Of a DNA stretch of 64,000 bases, positions 27,257 through 37,696 are shown in pieces. Below the pieces are notes generated by a model that saw only the letters and a program-made list of their open reading frames with translations, searched no databases and had not been told where the DNA came from. The DNA comes from Paenibacillus mellifer (GTDB lineage: Bacteria > Bacillota > Bacilli > Paenibacillales > Paenibacillaceae), in NCBI RefSeq assembly GCF_023195895.1, contig NZ_JALPRK010000005.1, forward strand, positions 1-64,000, written 5' to 3'. The translations under genes were made by a program, and so were the position numbers. Position 1 is the stretch's first letter; every line of letters begins with the position of its first letter.

Positions 27257-29107
27257 ATGACCACATCAACTCCAAATTCATCATGGGTTAATTTTTTGCG
27301 TCAATATGGACCCATTCCAAGTAACGACAATATGTATGACGAGACTATTCAACGTATTGTTAAAAAAAAGGGAATTGAACCAATTCTTATAGAGGCTCCA
27401 TATTTAGCTGAGTTAATTGAGAACTTTAATTCAGAGAACCCAAAGTCGATTATACTTACGGGAACAGCGGGCGATGGGAAAACGTATCATAGTCGAGAAA
27501 CATGGTATGAACTTGGTGGCACATTTGAACAATGGGAAGAATCGGGCAATATAAAAAAAATATCAATTCATTACGGTAAAACTTTATACGTTATAAAAGA
27601 TTTAAGTGAGCTAGCACCTGAAGAACGAGATATCCTTATATTATTTGCACAATGTATTAAGGGTAAGAGGGCAGATGTGTTGTTCCTGATCGCTGCGAAT
27701 GATGGTCAACTTTTGGAAGCATTAAAACAAGTAGACGAAGATGATGATGCTAAGGGAATACTAAATATCATCGAAGATATGATGGTTACGGACCTTCCGG
27801 AGCACCCCCGGTTTGATTTACGCCTGTATAATTTAAGCCGTATTAGTGCTGCTTGGGCGTTACCGCGGGTGATTGAAGCAGTGACGGCACATGATGGATG
27901 GAGAGAATGTGACCATTGCGTCTTTCGTGATCACCATGATGTAGAACTTCGTTGTCCGATTTGGGAAAATAAGAAAAGGCTTGAAGGGGAGCAGGCTAAT
28001 AGCGTTCTCCGAACAAGATTGATTGATTTGTTGGAGTTATGCGAAATCAACGGAGTTCATCTACCTATTCGTCAATTATTATTGCTTGTTTCCAATATGA
28101 TCTTAGGTCATCCCGAAGCCAGAGATAGATTACTTAGGTGCCAGGAGATTCCTAATATCATTGAAAAAAGAACAACTGCAAAAGCAAGCATCTACCGAAA
28201 TATATTCGGTGAAAATCTGCCGGAGCGTCGACGTGAATCAACTGCCGTGTTTGAAACGTTAGGTCGATTTGGAATCGGCAACGAAACGAGTAATAAAATC
28301 GATAATATTTTGATTTTTGGCGAAGACGATCCGGAATTGAAAAATAACTACCAAGAATTAATGCTTTCAGATACGTATTATGGAGCCGATTATACATATA
28401 AAATTCATCAGAAGGAGTACTTAGAGGGCATTTCAGAAGATGAGGGAGCGAATTTCCTACAACTAGTCCGTTCTCAACGCCAACGGCTGTTTTTTAGCAT
28501 ACCAGAAGGAAGAGTGGATGAATTTAAACTTTGGGAACTCACAACATTCCATTATGCTGGAGAGTTTTTAACGAAAGTATATCGAACAATTCAGCAAGGG
28601 GGAAGAGCCTCTTCACAAGTTATTTCCCGTTTAGTGAAAGGTCTTAATCGGATATCGACTGGTTTGCTTACAAAAACGCTGGATAAATTGATTTTAGCTA
28701 CTTCGGGTAGTCATTCCCAAGCAAGGTTAAGCAAAATATTCGAAAGCTCAATATCAGTCATGAGAGATCGTGGCGAAAGCGTTCAGATAAAAGCTGATAG
28801 CAATGGTAAGATCAATATAGAAGTTAGTCTATCGTCAAGTCCTTCCATCCCAGCTGTGAAGTTGTATTTACATCTCATACGTTATGAGTTTTTGTCTCGT
28901 GTTGCTGAAGGAGCTCTCCCAGGTAGTTTTTCACGAGAATGCTATGAAGACATTTTGGCGTTTAAGAGCCGGCTGTTAAAGCAACTTGAGCGAAGAAAAG
29001 TGGAAGATGGAGAAAACGAATATTTTGACGATAGTATGTCGTTACACATTTTGAAGCTCAACGCAGAAGGTAATATAGATAAAAAGACAGTGGAGGTACT
29101 TTACTAA
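27257..29107 (+). CDS. dptF: DptF/SspF-like ATPase of phosphorothioation-dependent restriction
   Basis: 616 residues. Walker A GTAGDGKT near residue 73 follows SIIL, and an AAND strand (LFLIAANDGQLLEAL) near 140 may include the Walker B region. A Cys cluster CDHC...RC near 218-233 could bind zinc. This is the layout of DptF, which with DptG and DptH restricts DNA lacking phosphorothioate marks; the SspFGH trio plays this part in Ssp systems. GTGAGGTG precedes ATG 27257. The stop overlaps the next start by one base (TAATG). Confidence 0.8.
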   Translation: MTTSTPNSSWVNFLRQYGPIPSNDNMYDETIQRIVKKKGIEPILIEAPYLAELIENFNSENPKSIILTGTAGDGKTYHSRETWYELGGTFEQWEESGNIKKISIHYGKTLYVIKDLSELAPEERDILILFAQCIKGKRADVLFLIAANDGQLLEALKQVDEDDDAKGILNIIEDMMVTDLPEHPRFDLRLYNLSRISAAWALPRVIEAVTAHDGWRECDHCVFRDHHDVELRCPIWENKKRLEGEQANSVLRTRLIDLLELCEINGVHLPIRQLLLLVSNMILGHPEARDRLLRCQEIPNIIEKRTTAKASIYRNIFGENLPERRRESTAVFETLGRFGIGNETSNKIDNILIFGEDDPELKNNYQELMLSDTYYGADYTYKIHQKEYLEGISEDEGANFLQLVRSQRQRLFFSIPEGRVDEFKLWELTTFHYAGEFLTKVYRTIQQGGRASSQVISRLVKGLNRISTGLLTKTLDKLILATSGSHSQARLSKIFESSISVMRDRGESVQIKADSNGKINIEVSLSSSPSIPAVKLYLHLIRYEFLSRVAEGALPGSFSRECYEDILAFKSRLLKQLERRKVEDGENEYFDDSMSLHILKLNAEGNIDKKTVEVLY

Positions 29108-30663
29108 TGCGTGCTGTCTTGGAACGTCCGGCAAAAATTGATTCGGATATGTGGGTAGACGAAGCTATATGGGGACATCGACTTTACGATGAGCAAACCC
29201 CCTGGCTTTGCTTCATGGAGTTTTTAAATGTGCTAAATGCAGAAATGCATGCCGCTAGAGCGTTAAAGGAAACATCTCCAAATACTTTATCATATTCACC
29301 TCAACAGAGACTATATCTTCGAAATATACTTTTCAATAATCCTCGTATGAGGGTTATTGAACGAGAATTTAGAAACGACAATCATGCCCAGTGGGAAAAG
29401 TGGATAGAGACAATGGGGGCCGACAGCGCTGGTATCCAAACCCCTAATTTTTCTTATCTACAATCCCGATTTTCCTCATTCGAAGATTTTATTGATGTCG
29501 TGGAGTTTTTGTCTTCATCCACGATTGAAGGTGAAAATAATAAACGATGGAGTTCATTATTCATATTTCCATTTGGACCCGACTGTCTTTATGAAGATTT
29601 GAATGTGAAAGGAACTAATATTTCGCAGGATAGGAGATTTTTTGCGAGAACTGGTGAGTTATTATATTTAATGTTGGCCCGAAGTGGGAAAGGTGAGGAA
29701 CTTCTTAAACACTTTGAAGATCGAATTCTAAACAATGACTCCAAGTTTAACCGCTTAGTGTCAGCTATACAACCCGACGTAGAGTTGTCACATTCCTCAT
29801 CGATAAAAAGGGAAGGGGCTTATCTTCCTTATTTAGATTTGCCTGAATATAAAGCTATAGCGGAAGATTGGATAAGATTATTTGAATGTAATATTCCTAC
29901 TTACGACGTGATTCCACATTTAATTAATGTTATGGGAATTCATATGCTCATATATAGTCTAAACCGTGCAAAGGAAGTATTAGGGCAGTCCGATAAAGCG
30001 ACATTTGTATTGGAAATTGTATCGCCTAAGAAAACGGTAGTTCGTGAACTTTCTGCAGATTCGTTTTATGAAAATAATCTTTTGTCTCGTTCCGCTGTTG
30101 AACGATATATACGCCAGGTAAGTGAAACTAATGAATGGCAATCTGCAATAAATTCTAATGAGCTATTGGAATGTCGGGATATTTTAAAGAAGAAATTTGA
30201 ATGGCCGAAGAAAAGTAAAGAAGATGATTACGATTTTGATTCTCCGCAGGAACTATTAAACGCATTACTTGAAAATGCAATCAATCGACATAATCAACAC
30301 TTAAATAAATTCCATAATGTTTGGAGCAGGGAAATCGGCCTTTCATCTCGTAGAGGTAGCCGACGTTATAGGTATGCACCGCAGGATCTATTAATCAAGT
30401 CATTAGTTTTATGCGTAGTGCCTTCCCGAATGGAGTTTCAAGATTTTTTGGAGGAGTTATTCTTGAAGTACGGATTTATTATTGGGGATAAGCAGGCCTC
30501 GTCTTATATAAATTCAGGTCGAGCTGATCAGGAGGCATTCTCGGAAAATGCATCGAGACTTGAGCAACGGTTGTCAAGCATGGGGCTTCTAAAAAGACTT
30601 TCAGATGGCTGCGCCTATGTGGAGAATCCTTTTGCATCTCGGGAGGAATTAAACAATGACTGA
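29107..30663 (+). CDS. dptG: DptG/SspG-like restriction component
   Basis: 518 residues without recognisable catalytic motifs; mixed helical content, no membrane segment, no signal peptide. It is assigned by position between DptF and DptH and by general resemblance in length to DptG proteins. It begins one base inside the dptF stop and ends with an 8-bp overlap into dptH, so the three are made together. The role within the complex is not evident from sequence. Confidence 0.72.
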   Translation: MRAVLERPAKIDSDMWVDEAIWGHRLYDEQTPWLCFMEFLNVLNAEMHAARALKETSPNTLSYSPQQRLYLRNILFNNPRMRVIEREFRNDNHAQWEKWIETMGADSAGIQTPNFSYLQSRFSSFEDFIDVVEFLSSSTIEGENNKRWSSLFIFPFGPDCLYEDLNVKGTNISQDRRFFARTGELLYLMLARSGKGEELLKHFEDRILNNDSKFNRLVSAIQPDVELSHSSSIKREGAYLPYLDLPEYKAIAEDWIRLFECNIPTYDVIPHLINVMGIHMLIYSLNRAKEVLGQSDKATFVLEIVSPKKTVVRELSADSFYENNLLSRSAVERYIRQVSETNEWQSAINSNELLECRDILKKKFEWPKKSKEDDYDFDSPQELLNALLENAINRHNQHLNKFHNVWSREIGLSSRRGSRRYRYAPQDLLIKSLVLCVVPSRMEFQDFLEELFLKYGFIIGDKQASSYINSGRADQEAFSENASRLEQRLSSMGLLKRLSDGCAYVENPFASREELNND

Positions 30664-33600
30664 TGAAATTCAACTCATAGGCCAGGTGGCGAAAGAATTT
30701 TTTAGAAGGCAACTCCAAAATGAGTCATCGGATAACCCTGATGGAGTGGCAAGGTTCCTTCTTGATCGATTAACCGGCGAAGTTGTATCGGCTATTTGTC
30801 TGAACATTCTTCAGGACACGCAGTTGAACCCTAGAGTAGAAATCAAAGTTCCCAAATCTCTAGTTGAGGGAATGGGGTTACCAGATGACGTAGTGACAAA
30901 TCTCAGAACAACTCAATGGCGACATGCTGCGTGTAACAAGGATGCACTTATTCTTGCTAATACAAACGACGATCAAGGTACTTCTTTGCGGGACATTTCG
31001 ACGATAGGAGCAGGGGATCTAAAAGCTGTTCCGGATATTTGGGTTGAAACTGCAGGTAGAGAATTATTAATATCTGAAGAGCAAAAGGGACATTGGAAAC
31101 AAGCACTGAAGGGATTACAAGAGGCATATGAGTGTAGCTTAGAGCAATTTAGTAACTACGTGGTATTGACACGTGATGTTATGGCCAGAGAAGCTATACC
31201 GCTTATTAATGCTCTTGGCTGGGCTTTACCTGCGCTTCGGATCCCAAGAGACTCCATTTATTTCGAAGCGATCCCTGACAAGGCTCTTAATCATGTTTCA
31301 AAATGGAAGAAGTTATTTCAGGATGCTATTAATAAGAGGGCCTGCTATTTAGTTAAGCAAAATCCATCGCGTCAAACATACGAAAATGAGCATCTGAATG
31401 CATTCTATTTAGAAAAAAGAGATCAAATCCCATCAGAACACCATCCAGTGATTGAGGCATTTATCGAGGCTGCACCAGGATGGACCGAGGCTTCGGAGGC
31501 ATTAGCCAGCATCGAATGGGAAAGGGACAAGATTCATCTACTGTTTCTAGATATTAAAGTTTTAAAGCCACATCTTGCAATAAGAACGCTTCGATTTTTC
31601 GATGACGAATATCCTGATGTGCTGACTGACGAAGAGAAAAGCTATCTAACGGCATTGGAAAAACGTAAAGACAAAACAGCGAACGAAGAAGATAAGGATT
31701 TTTATGAACGACATCGTCAGGAGTTAGAAATAGAACGTCCACTAAAATCAGATTGGGATAAATTTGTATTCGGGAAGCCCATTGAATGCGATGACTTTAA
31801 TGTGGGTTTATTAGAGGCTGTAGAACGTTTGTTTTCCCAATGCGAAAATATGCATGGGGCGAAAACTCTAAAGATTAGAACTATTCGGGGAAATGGAAAA
31901 AAAAGATGGTTAGAGTTAAATGAAGACGTAGGCATGTATTTCTGTATGACTTACCGTGGAATTGAAAAGTTAACGAATCGCCTTGTTGAGTGGGAAACCC
32001 AAAAATTATTTGAATATGATGAGTTAATTGAAAGTAAAACAGATCCTAAAAAGAACACATCGACATCTAAAGCGGCAACACAAATTATATTCGACATTGA
32101 GTTGACATATTCAGATTTTACAGGGAGTAGAAAAAAGAATTCGATTCGGCTTGTCTGGCAAGGGAAGCCTCTTGCAATTGGAATGGAGCTTTCTGATGAT
32201 TTAAAACGCCTTTCGGAACGTCCATTTTCGTATTCAACAGTCAGCAAAAATCCTATTAGTAAAAAGGGAAAACTACAAAGCCTTTCCTTGAATGACGTAG
32301 GGACGTTCCAAGCAGTTTACGGGCAAGATCGTGGCTCATTAATTGGTCCGTCTTCAAGATCGGAAGACCTAAGCAAAATTTTTGTGAAAAACTTGAAAAT
32401 AGCATTTTCTGAGGAACGAATTTCTTCAGATGGATTTCAGGTTATTTTATCGAGATGGGAAGTTTTTTCGGCACTTTACACCAAGGCAATAGAAGATTGG
32501 AGGTCGAAAGGTGTTTCGGCCGATTCCTTACTGGATCAGAGTGATGCCTACAATGAGTTGTTGAAATGCCTTCAGCTTTATGCTCAAGGCGACCTTAATC
32601 GGATTGAACTCTGGCATCCTATAATGAAAATCGGAAATGTACAAGTGGAAGGAAGGACTCCCGCCGCTATTATTGCTCCATGGCATCCAATGAGGATGGC
32701 AGCGAAAGCAATTAAAGCACGGCAATTAACCGGAATTATTAATTATATTTTGGAATCCAACCAAGTAGATTTTGGCGATTCAGGGCTATTTTTTTCCGAT
32801 CATCGAGAAGAAATCAGACACCCTTATTATCCAGAAGTAGCTGTCGGTTATAAGGGTAAGCAAACTCAATTGTTGACAACTTCTGATTCTGTCAATGATT
32901 ACAGTTTAATGGAATCACCCGTGAAAGAAGAAGAGAATCAGGGTACGAATGAAGACCCGCGTGATGCAAGTGCAAAGGTACTTTCGGTAATTAAAAAATA
33001 TTTAAATTTGCAACCGCATGAACGGACCAATCTCAGTGTAGTGTTGTTTAACTGCGATTCAAAACGATTGCCCGAGACTATTGTTGGAGCTTTAACTTCT
33101 CTCCATGAAAATGAAGAAGAAGTAAGGTGCCAAGTCATTTTAAGACATCGGGATACGGAAAAGCTAAACGATCTATACATGAAAATGGTTGAAGGCGACG
33201 ACAATGATCCCGATACGTTTGTTGCAAGCGAAATCTCGCGGGATTTTATGGCAAGGCTTCGCGTTGAAGTTATGGCAGACGCAGCACCTATATCGGCAAC
33301 AAAGGACGATAAACCGGCTGATATTGTCTTTTTACAAGATGTCATCTCACGTCAAGCAAGATTAGTTTGGGTACAGGAACCGGTTGTGAACACTCCTAAC
33401 ATATTAATGCATTACCCGCCTAGGTGGGCTAGAAGACGTTCTGCAGCTAGAGATGATCTGAAATCAACCGTTTATCTAACCTGCCCTAGCCAACCTGATA
33501 TTGGCGTGACTTACTTAAGTTCGTTATATTCGATGATAAATGCGGTAGAATCTAATGACGCAACACTTTATCTACCAGCAAGACAAATAACATTTCAAAA

Positions 33601-35944
33601 TGAAGATGTCCGAGGAATCTTTGATGAGGCTCATACCCTTGGTGAATGGGTTGTTAACTATGACGATCTCCTAGATAGGAGGCAATTGAAAAATCAGGGT
33701 GTTAAGGTAATTAAGTATCAACATGGCCGAACCCAAGGACCTAATCTTATTGTTTCATCAAAATCTAAGCTAAATTTACTGCAAGTACTTGTCAAGAGAA
33801 GGCTGGAATCACTAAATTTGGGTTTGGATGATCAGGGGTTATTTAATTTAACCCAAAAGTTCATTGAAGAAGCGAATGGGATTTCTGGTGATATTGTCTT
33901 ACGTGCCGCTAAGCGTGGGGTTTTTGCAGGTGAATTAATCGGGGTAGTTTTAAGTAAACTTCTTATTCTTTCAGAATTAAAATCTTCTTTAGTAGGTTGG
34001 TACTTCCTAGATGATTATGCTTCATGGTTAGGGCAAAAAGAAGAGCAGATCGCCGATATTTTAGCACTCTGTCCAAAAGAAAAAGATGGACAACCTTACT
34101 TGCAAGTATTGATTACAGAAGCGAAATATGTGGATGTCAAAGGTGCGGCTGAAGCTAAGAAAAATTCGCAGAAACAATTGCGAGACACTATCTCTCGAAT
34201 GAATAACGCCATCTTTGGAAGTCCTGGTAGACTGGATAGAGATCTATGGTTATCTCGCTTGGGAGATATGTTTAATGACGGATTAGAATTCACCCAAAAC
34301 TCTTCATTATCAATTGAACAGTGGCGTGAGGGGATTCGAAACGGATCGGTCCCAATAGAATTAAAGGGTTATTCTCATGTGTTCTTATCTACAGCTGTAG
34401 ACATGCAAATGGAGAGCGAGCAAATACCGATTACTAATACTAAGCATTGTTACCAAGAAATATATTCAAGGGAGATGGTAAAAGAGCTTGTTTTAGCCTT
34501 TCATCGTGGTGAATCGGTCATTAATAATCGGGAACAAATCGGGGATTTACGTCCATGGGAAGCTTATCATGCTCATCTACCAGCAAAAAGAGTGAACTTA
34601 TTTGGTCTTGATGATGAAACCGAATCTGACATTCCACATAATACGCATGAAGCTGAAATGGACTCAAATGAACAGGGACAATCAACAGATGAAGTTGGTT
34701 CTGGAAGTGAGCACGAAGATGATGTAATGGAGCAAATCGTCGAGGTAAACGAACTTTCAGATATCCCTTGGGCAAAACCATTATTAAGTGCGTGGATTTA
34801 TAATCATTTGTCTGCGGAGGATGATAATACAGCAGCGGATGAATGGGTTAATCATACTGTTACTGTATTAAAGGGAGCATTGATCAGCTACAATTTACAA
34901 GCAAAGGTTCTGGATTATCGATTAACACCGAACGCAGTAGTCATTAAGTTAAAAGGCTCTGATCAGCTACGGGTTGAGGATATTGAGAAGAAAAAATCGC
35001 AATTGTTGACCACACATGCCCTCGATATTATTAACATCATTGCACTACCGGGTGAAATCGTGGTTTCGATAGCGCGGCCACAACGACAAACCATTTCACT
35101 CGGGGATGTTTGGAGGACACGCAGTATTCAATCCAATCGTTCCGGAATGAATATGAGTTTTGTTATTGGAGTAAAAGAGGTTGATGGAGAGATTTTATAT
35201 TTAAATCTTGGAGGGCCTTTTGAAGGGTTAGAACAACACTCACCACATTCATTGATCGCTGGAGCGACAGGGAGCGGAAAGTCAGTACTTTTGCAAAATT
35301 TAATTTTAGATATTTGTGTTACCAATTCACCACAATTAGCAAAAATTTATTTGATTGATCCAAAGTTTGGGGTTGATTATCAGCAGCTCGAAGACCTGCC
35401 CCATTTAACGGAAGGTATTATTATTGATCAGCAACGAGCAGTAAATATACTAGAGTTCTTGGCTGAGGAAATGGATAGAAGGTATCTGGCATTTCGGGAA
35501 CAACGGGTAAACAACTTGAAGGATTATAATGAGAAGGTTTCAGAAGAAGAAAAACTTCCGTTATTGTTTCTCGTTCATGACGAATTTGCAGAATGGATGT
35601 TAATCGATACTTATAGAAACTCGGTTTCGTCTATCGTTCAACGTCTTGGAGTAAAGGCAAGGGCCGCGGGTATTCATTTAATTTTCGCCGCACAGCGTCC
35701 TGATGCTAATGTATTACCCGTCCAACTACGTGATAACCTTGGTAACCGGTTGATCTTACGCGTAGAAAGTGTGGGGACATCTGAGATCGCTCTTGGCGAA
35801 AAGGGTGCTGAGAGATTGTTAGGAAAAGGACATCTGGCAGCACGACTGCAAGGAGAATCGGGTTTAATTTTTGGTCAAGTGCCCTTTATCTCAAATGATG
35901 AAATTGCTGAAGTAACCGAGATAATTAAAAGTATATGGCAATGA
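30656..35944 (+). CDS. dptH: DptH/SspH-like FtsK/HerA-type ATPase of phosphorothioation-dependent restriction
   Basis: 1762 residues. The C-terminal part is an FtsK/HerA-type motor: Walker A GATGSGKSVL at about 1536-1545, Walker B LLFLVHDEFAEW near 1637, and the FAAQRPD sensor-like segment near 1680. The N-terminal two thirds have no familiar motif apart from an acidic linker near 1330-1370. This size and layout fit DptH, the large ATPase of the DndFGH/SspFGH restriction complexes. An 8-bp overlap with dptG indicates coupling. A terminator follows directly. Confidence 0.8.
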   Translation: MTDEIQLIGQVAKEFFRRQLQNESSDNPDGVARFLLDRLTGEVVSAICLNILQDTQLNPRVEIKVPKSLVEGMGLPDDVVTNLRTTQWRHAACNKDALILANTNDDQGTSLRDISTIGAGDLKAVPDIWVETAGRELLISEEQKGHWKQALKGLQEAYECSLEQFSNYVVLTRDVMAREAIPLINALGWALPALRIPRDSIYFEAIPDKALNHVSKWKKLFQDAINKRACYLVKQNPSRQTYENEHLNAFYLEKRDQIPSEHHPVIEAFIEAAPGWTEASEALASIEWERDKIHLLFLDIKVLKPHLAIRTLRFFDDEYPDVLTDEEKSYLTALEKRKDKTANEEDKDFYERHRQELEIERPLKSDWDKFVFGKPIECDDFNVGLLEAVERLFSQCENMHGAKTLKIRTIRGNGKKRWLELNEDVGMYFCMTYRGIEKLTNRLVEWETQKLFEYDELIESKTDPKKNTSTSKAATQIIFDIELTYSDFTGSRKKNSIRLVWQGKPLAIGMELSDDLKRLSERPFSYSTVSKNPISKKGKLQSLSLNDVGTFQAVYGQDRGSLIGPSSRSEDLSKIFVKNLKIAFSEERISSDGFQVILSRWEVFSALYTKAIEDWRSKGVSADSLLDQSDAYNELLKCLQLYAQGDLNRIELWHPIMKIGNVQVEGRTPAAIIAPWHPMRMAAKAIKARQLTGIINYILESNQVDFGDSGLFFSDHREEIRHPYYPEVAVGYKGKQTQLLTTSDSVNDYSLMESPVKEEENQGTNEDPRDASAKVLSVIKKYLNLQPHERTNLSVVLFNCDSKRLPETIVGALTSLHENEEEVRCQVILRHRDTEKLNDLYMKMVEGDDNDPDTFVASEISRDFMARLRVEVMADAAPISATKDDKPADIVFLQDVISRQARLVWVQEPVVNTPNILMHYPPRWARRRSAARDDLKSTVYLTCPSQPDIGVTYLSSLYSMINAVESNDATLYLPARQITFQNEDVRGIFDEAHTLGEWVVNYDDLLDRRQLKNQGVKVIKYQHGRTQGPNLIVSSKSKLNLLQVLVKRRLESLNLGLDDQGLFNLTQKFIEEANGISGDIVLRAAKRGVFAGELIGVVLSKLLILSELKSSLVGWYFLDDYASWLGQKEEQIADILALCPKEKDGQPYLQVLITEAKYVDVKGAAEAKKNSQKQLRDTISRMNNAIFGSPGRLDRDLWLSRLGDMFNDGLEFTQNSSLSIEQWREGIRNGSVPIELKGYSHVFLSTAVDMQMESEQIPITNTKHCYQEIYSREMVKELVLAFHRGESVINNREQIGDLRPWEAYHAHLPAKRVNLFGLDDETESDIPHNTHEAEMDSNEQGQSTDEVGSGSEHEDDVMEQIVEVNELSDIPWAKPLLSAWIYNHLSAEDDNTAADEWVNHTVTVLKGALISYNLQAKVLDYRLTPNAVVIKLKGSDQLRVEDIEKKKSQLLTTHALDIINIIALPGEIVVSIARPQRQTISLGDVWRTRSIQSNRSGMNMSFVIGVKEVDGEILYLNLGGPFEGLEQHSPHSLIAGATGSGKSVLLQNLILDICVTNSPQLAKIYLIDPKFGVDYQQLEDLPHLTEGIIIDQQRAVNILEFLAEEMDRRYLAFREQRVNNLKDYNEKVSEEEKLPLLFLVHDEFAEWMLIDTYRNSVSSIVQRLGVKARAAGIHLIFAAQRPDANVLPVQLRDNLGNRLILRVESVGTSEIALGEKGAERLLGKGHLAARLQGESGLIFGQVPFISNDEIAEVTEIIKSIWQ

Positions 35945-35946
35945 GC

Positions 35947-35988
35947 AAAAAAAGTAGCGGGTTACTTCGGTAATTCGCTACTTTTTGA
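35947..35988 (+). terminator. Terminator after dptFGH
   Basis: AAAAAGTAGCG pairs with CGCTACTTTTT; the inner arm is GTTAC-TTCG-GTAAT. Near-perfect long stem, T-run on the plus strand. Confidence 0.85.
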
Positions 35989-36184
35989 TTTATCTGATGG
36001 GTAATCGGAAGAGAAGGATTTATTTTAGATGACGATGTTAATGACAAATGAATCGTTCTAAGATGCTTATTGAAGGAGACGATTAAGAGACAGATGAAAA
36101 CTGAGTCTGAACTGGATATTCCGGAAGAAAACAAATTGCAGCCATCTATTTTAGCATAAATTCATTAATGGTTTTTAAGAAAAA

Positions 36185-36213
36185 GAGATGCCAGTTTAAA
36201 CAGTTGGCATCTC
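36185..36213 (-). terminator. Terminator of the orphan nuclease gene
   Basis: GAGATGCCA pairs with TGGCATCTC around an 11-nt loop; the T-run (CTTTTTCTT) lies on the minus strand, so it ends the minus-strand gene at 36283-37290. Confidence 0.8.
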
Positions 36214-36282
36214 ATTAACATTTTGGGGCATGATCTCGAGCGGATTCAGACTAATGCAACAATCCTAGAAACCTTAGCTTTT

Positions 36283-37290
36283 TTAAGGACGATCATTTAC
36301 TCTAACCACTTCATCGATACCGACTTCCTGCCTAATTTGGACTACGTAGCCCTCAAAACGCTCGTTGTTATACAAAGTTTTCCGGTAGCCAGAAATAAAG
36401 GATCCGCGTTGGGTTCTTCTGAGTGCAATCACACCGCAAAGCTTGTCTGCATTCTGGGGTTGATAAAAATAGCCATCCGTATCACGCGCCGTTCTCAAAG
36501 CAGCTACGCCTGGATTCACAGTATAGATTTCCTCACCGAATACAGCTTGCGAAATGTCCGTATCGTCATACCGATCCGCTTCCATGATAATCAGATTTAC
36601 ATGCTGCGTATCGTTATTCCATGTAAAAGCACCGATAGCTTTATCAAGACTTGAGCGGATTTGGGCTTCGGCTTCGCCAGTAAGATCCCGCCAATCCATG
36701 TCCGCGGTGCTGCCGAGCGTCAAATGAGCCAGTGGAGTGTTTCGCGGGTCAAACAAGAAAAAAGTGGCTTTCGGATCACATTCATCCGGGTATGAAATCT
36801 CCGACGCGTCATCAGCCTGGGCGGCAGTTTCGATTAAACGGACAAGCGGATTCACATCTTGCTCCGTAAAATCTTCCGCTAATTTGCCAAAGGGAATCGT
36901 TCGTAGTTGATCTTGAATTCGCCGTAGCATATGATCTCTGCGATTTTCAAATTCACCATGATTAAGCCTTTTCATCTGCAAATAAAAGGTTGTATTGCCC
37001 CGTGGCAGCACAAAATCAGGCGGTCGGACGTATCCGGGAGGCTCATACAAATGTACGCCTTGCGGGTCATGACGGATCAGATCAGCACCAAAGTTATGCT
37101 CTGCAATAAAATCGGGGATATTTCGAGTACTTCCTCTTGCGTTTAGCAGCAGCGTTTGATTGAGATTACTCATTCCATGCTGATCTAGCAACTCCATTTG
37201 TCTTGTCAGATTTTCTATCTCTGTCTCGCTGTTATGAAGCATTGTCCTATGTAATGCTTCTTCCGCCATTTGCCGGAATGATATCGCCAT
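36283..37290 (-). CDS. Predicted PD-(D/E)XK-like nuclease, orphan
   Basis: 335 residues with no close family that I recognise. Residues 90-108 show PPDFVL, nine residues, YLQMKRL: a PD...QxK arrangement as in variants of the PD-(D/E)XK nuclease core (P91/D92, Q105, K107). The rest is acidic and soluble, with a segment LIIMEADRYDD. GC is clearly higher than in both neighbours, suggesting separate acquisition. GAGGTG precedes its ATG, and a TATAAT-like -10 lies on the minus strand at 37316-37321. It stands alone between two terminators and the tns region. It could be a restriction-type effector or part of the phosphorothioation cargo; unproven. Confidence 0.6.
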   Translation of the reverse strand: MAISFRQMAEEALHRTMLHNSETEIENLTRQMELLDQHGMSNLNQTLLLNARGSTRNIPDFIAEHNFGADLIRHDPQGVHLYEPPGYVRPPDFVLPRGNTTFYLQMKRLNHGEFENRRDHMLRRIQDQLRTIPFGKLAEDFTEQDVNPLVRLIETAAQADDASEISYPDECDPKATFFLFDPRNTPLAHLTLGSTADMDWRDLTGEAEAQIRSSLDKAIGAFTWNNDTQHVNLIIMEADRYDDTDISQAVFGEEIYTVNPGVAALRTARDTDGYFYQPQNADKLCGVIALRRTQRGSFISGYRKTLYNNERFEGYVVQIRQEVGIDEVVRVNDRP

Positions 37291-37696
37291 ATTTTTTCAC
37301 CTCATGCTTCATCCCATTATAATACCATGCCCTTGGGCGTATGTCATAGTTTGGAAATCCCATGGATCTCTATATCGCCCGGTTGAACTGATAAATGGTG
37401 GCCCCGGGTATTGGAGAAATGAATTATTTTTCCCAATGGGCAGCCCAATACCTATCGGAATGGCTCTTTTAAACAAAATATTCATCAATACGATCGTCAA
37501 AGCAAATAGGTTGAATTAACTGATTATGAATTTTCCGGACGCTATTTAGGCACTGGCGGCCCCTCTCATTAACATAATAGGTCTATTTAACGACATTCAG
37601 TTTAACAAAGAAATCTAATATTAGATATTTGTTTAAGTTTATAGTTTATTGGATATATTAGGATTAAAATATATTGTTGGGGAGTTGATCGGTGAT
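37291..37696. other. Intergenic region with a long imperfect palindrome
   Basis: No gene seen. The stretch 37602-37637 is a near-palindrome centred on TCTAATATTAGA, with flanks TTAACAAA / TTTGTTTAA, a likely operator or promoter-proximal control site for the next gene. The minus-strand -10 TATAAT (37316-37321) probably serves the nuclease gene. Confidence 0.55.
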
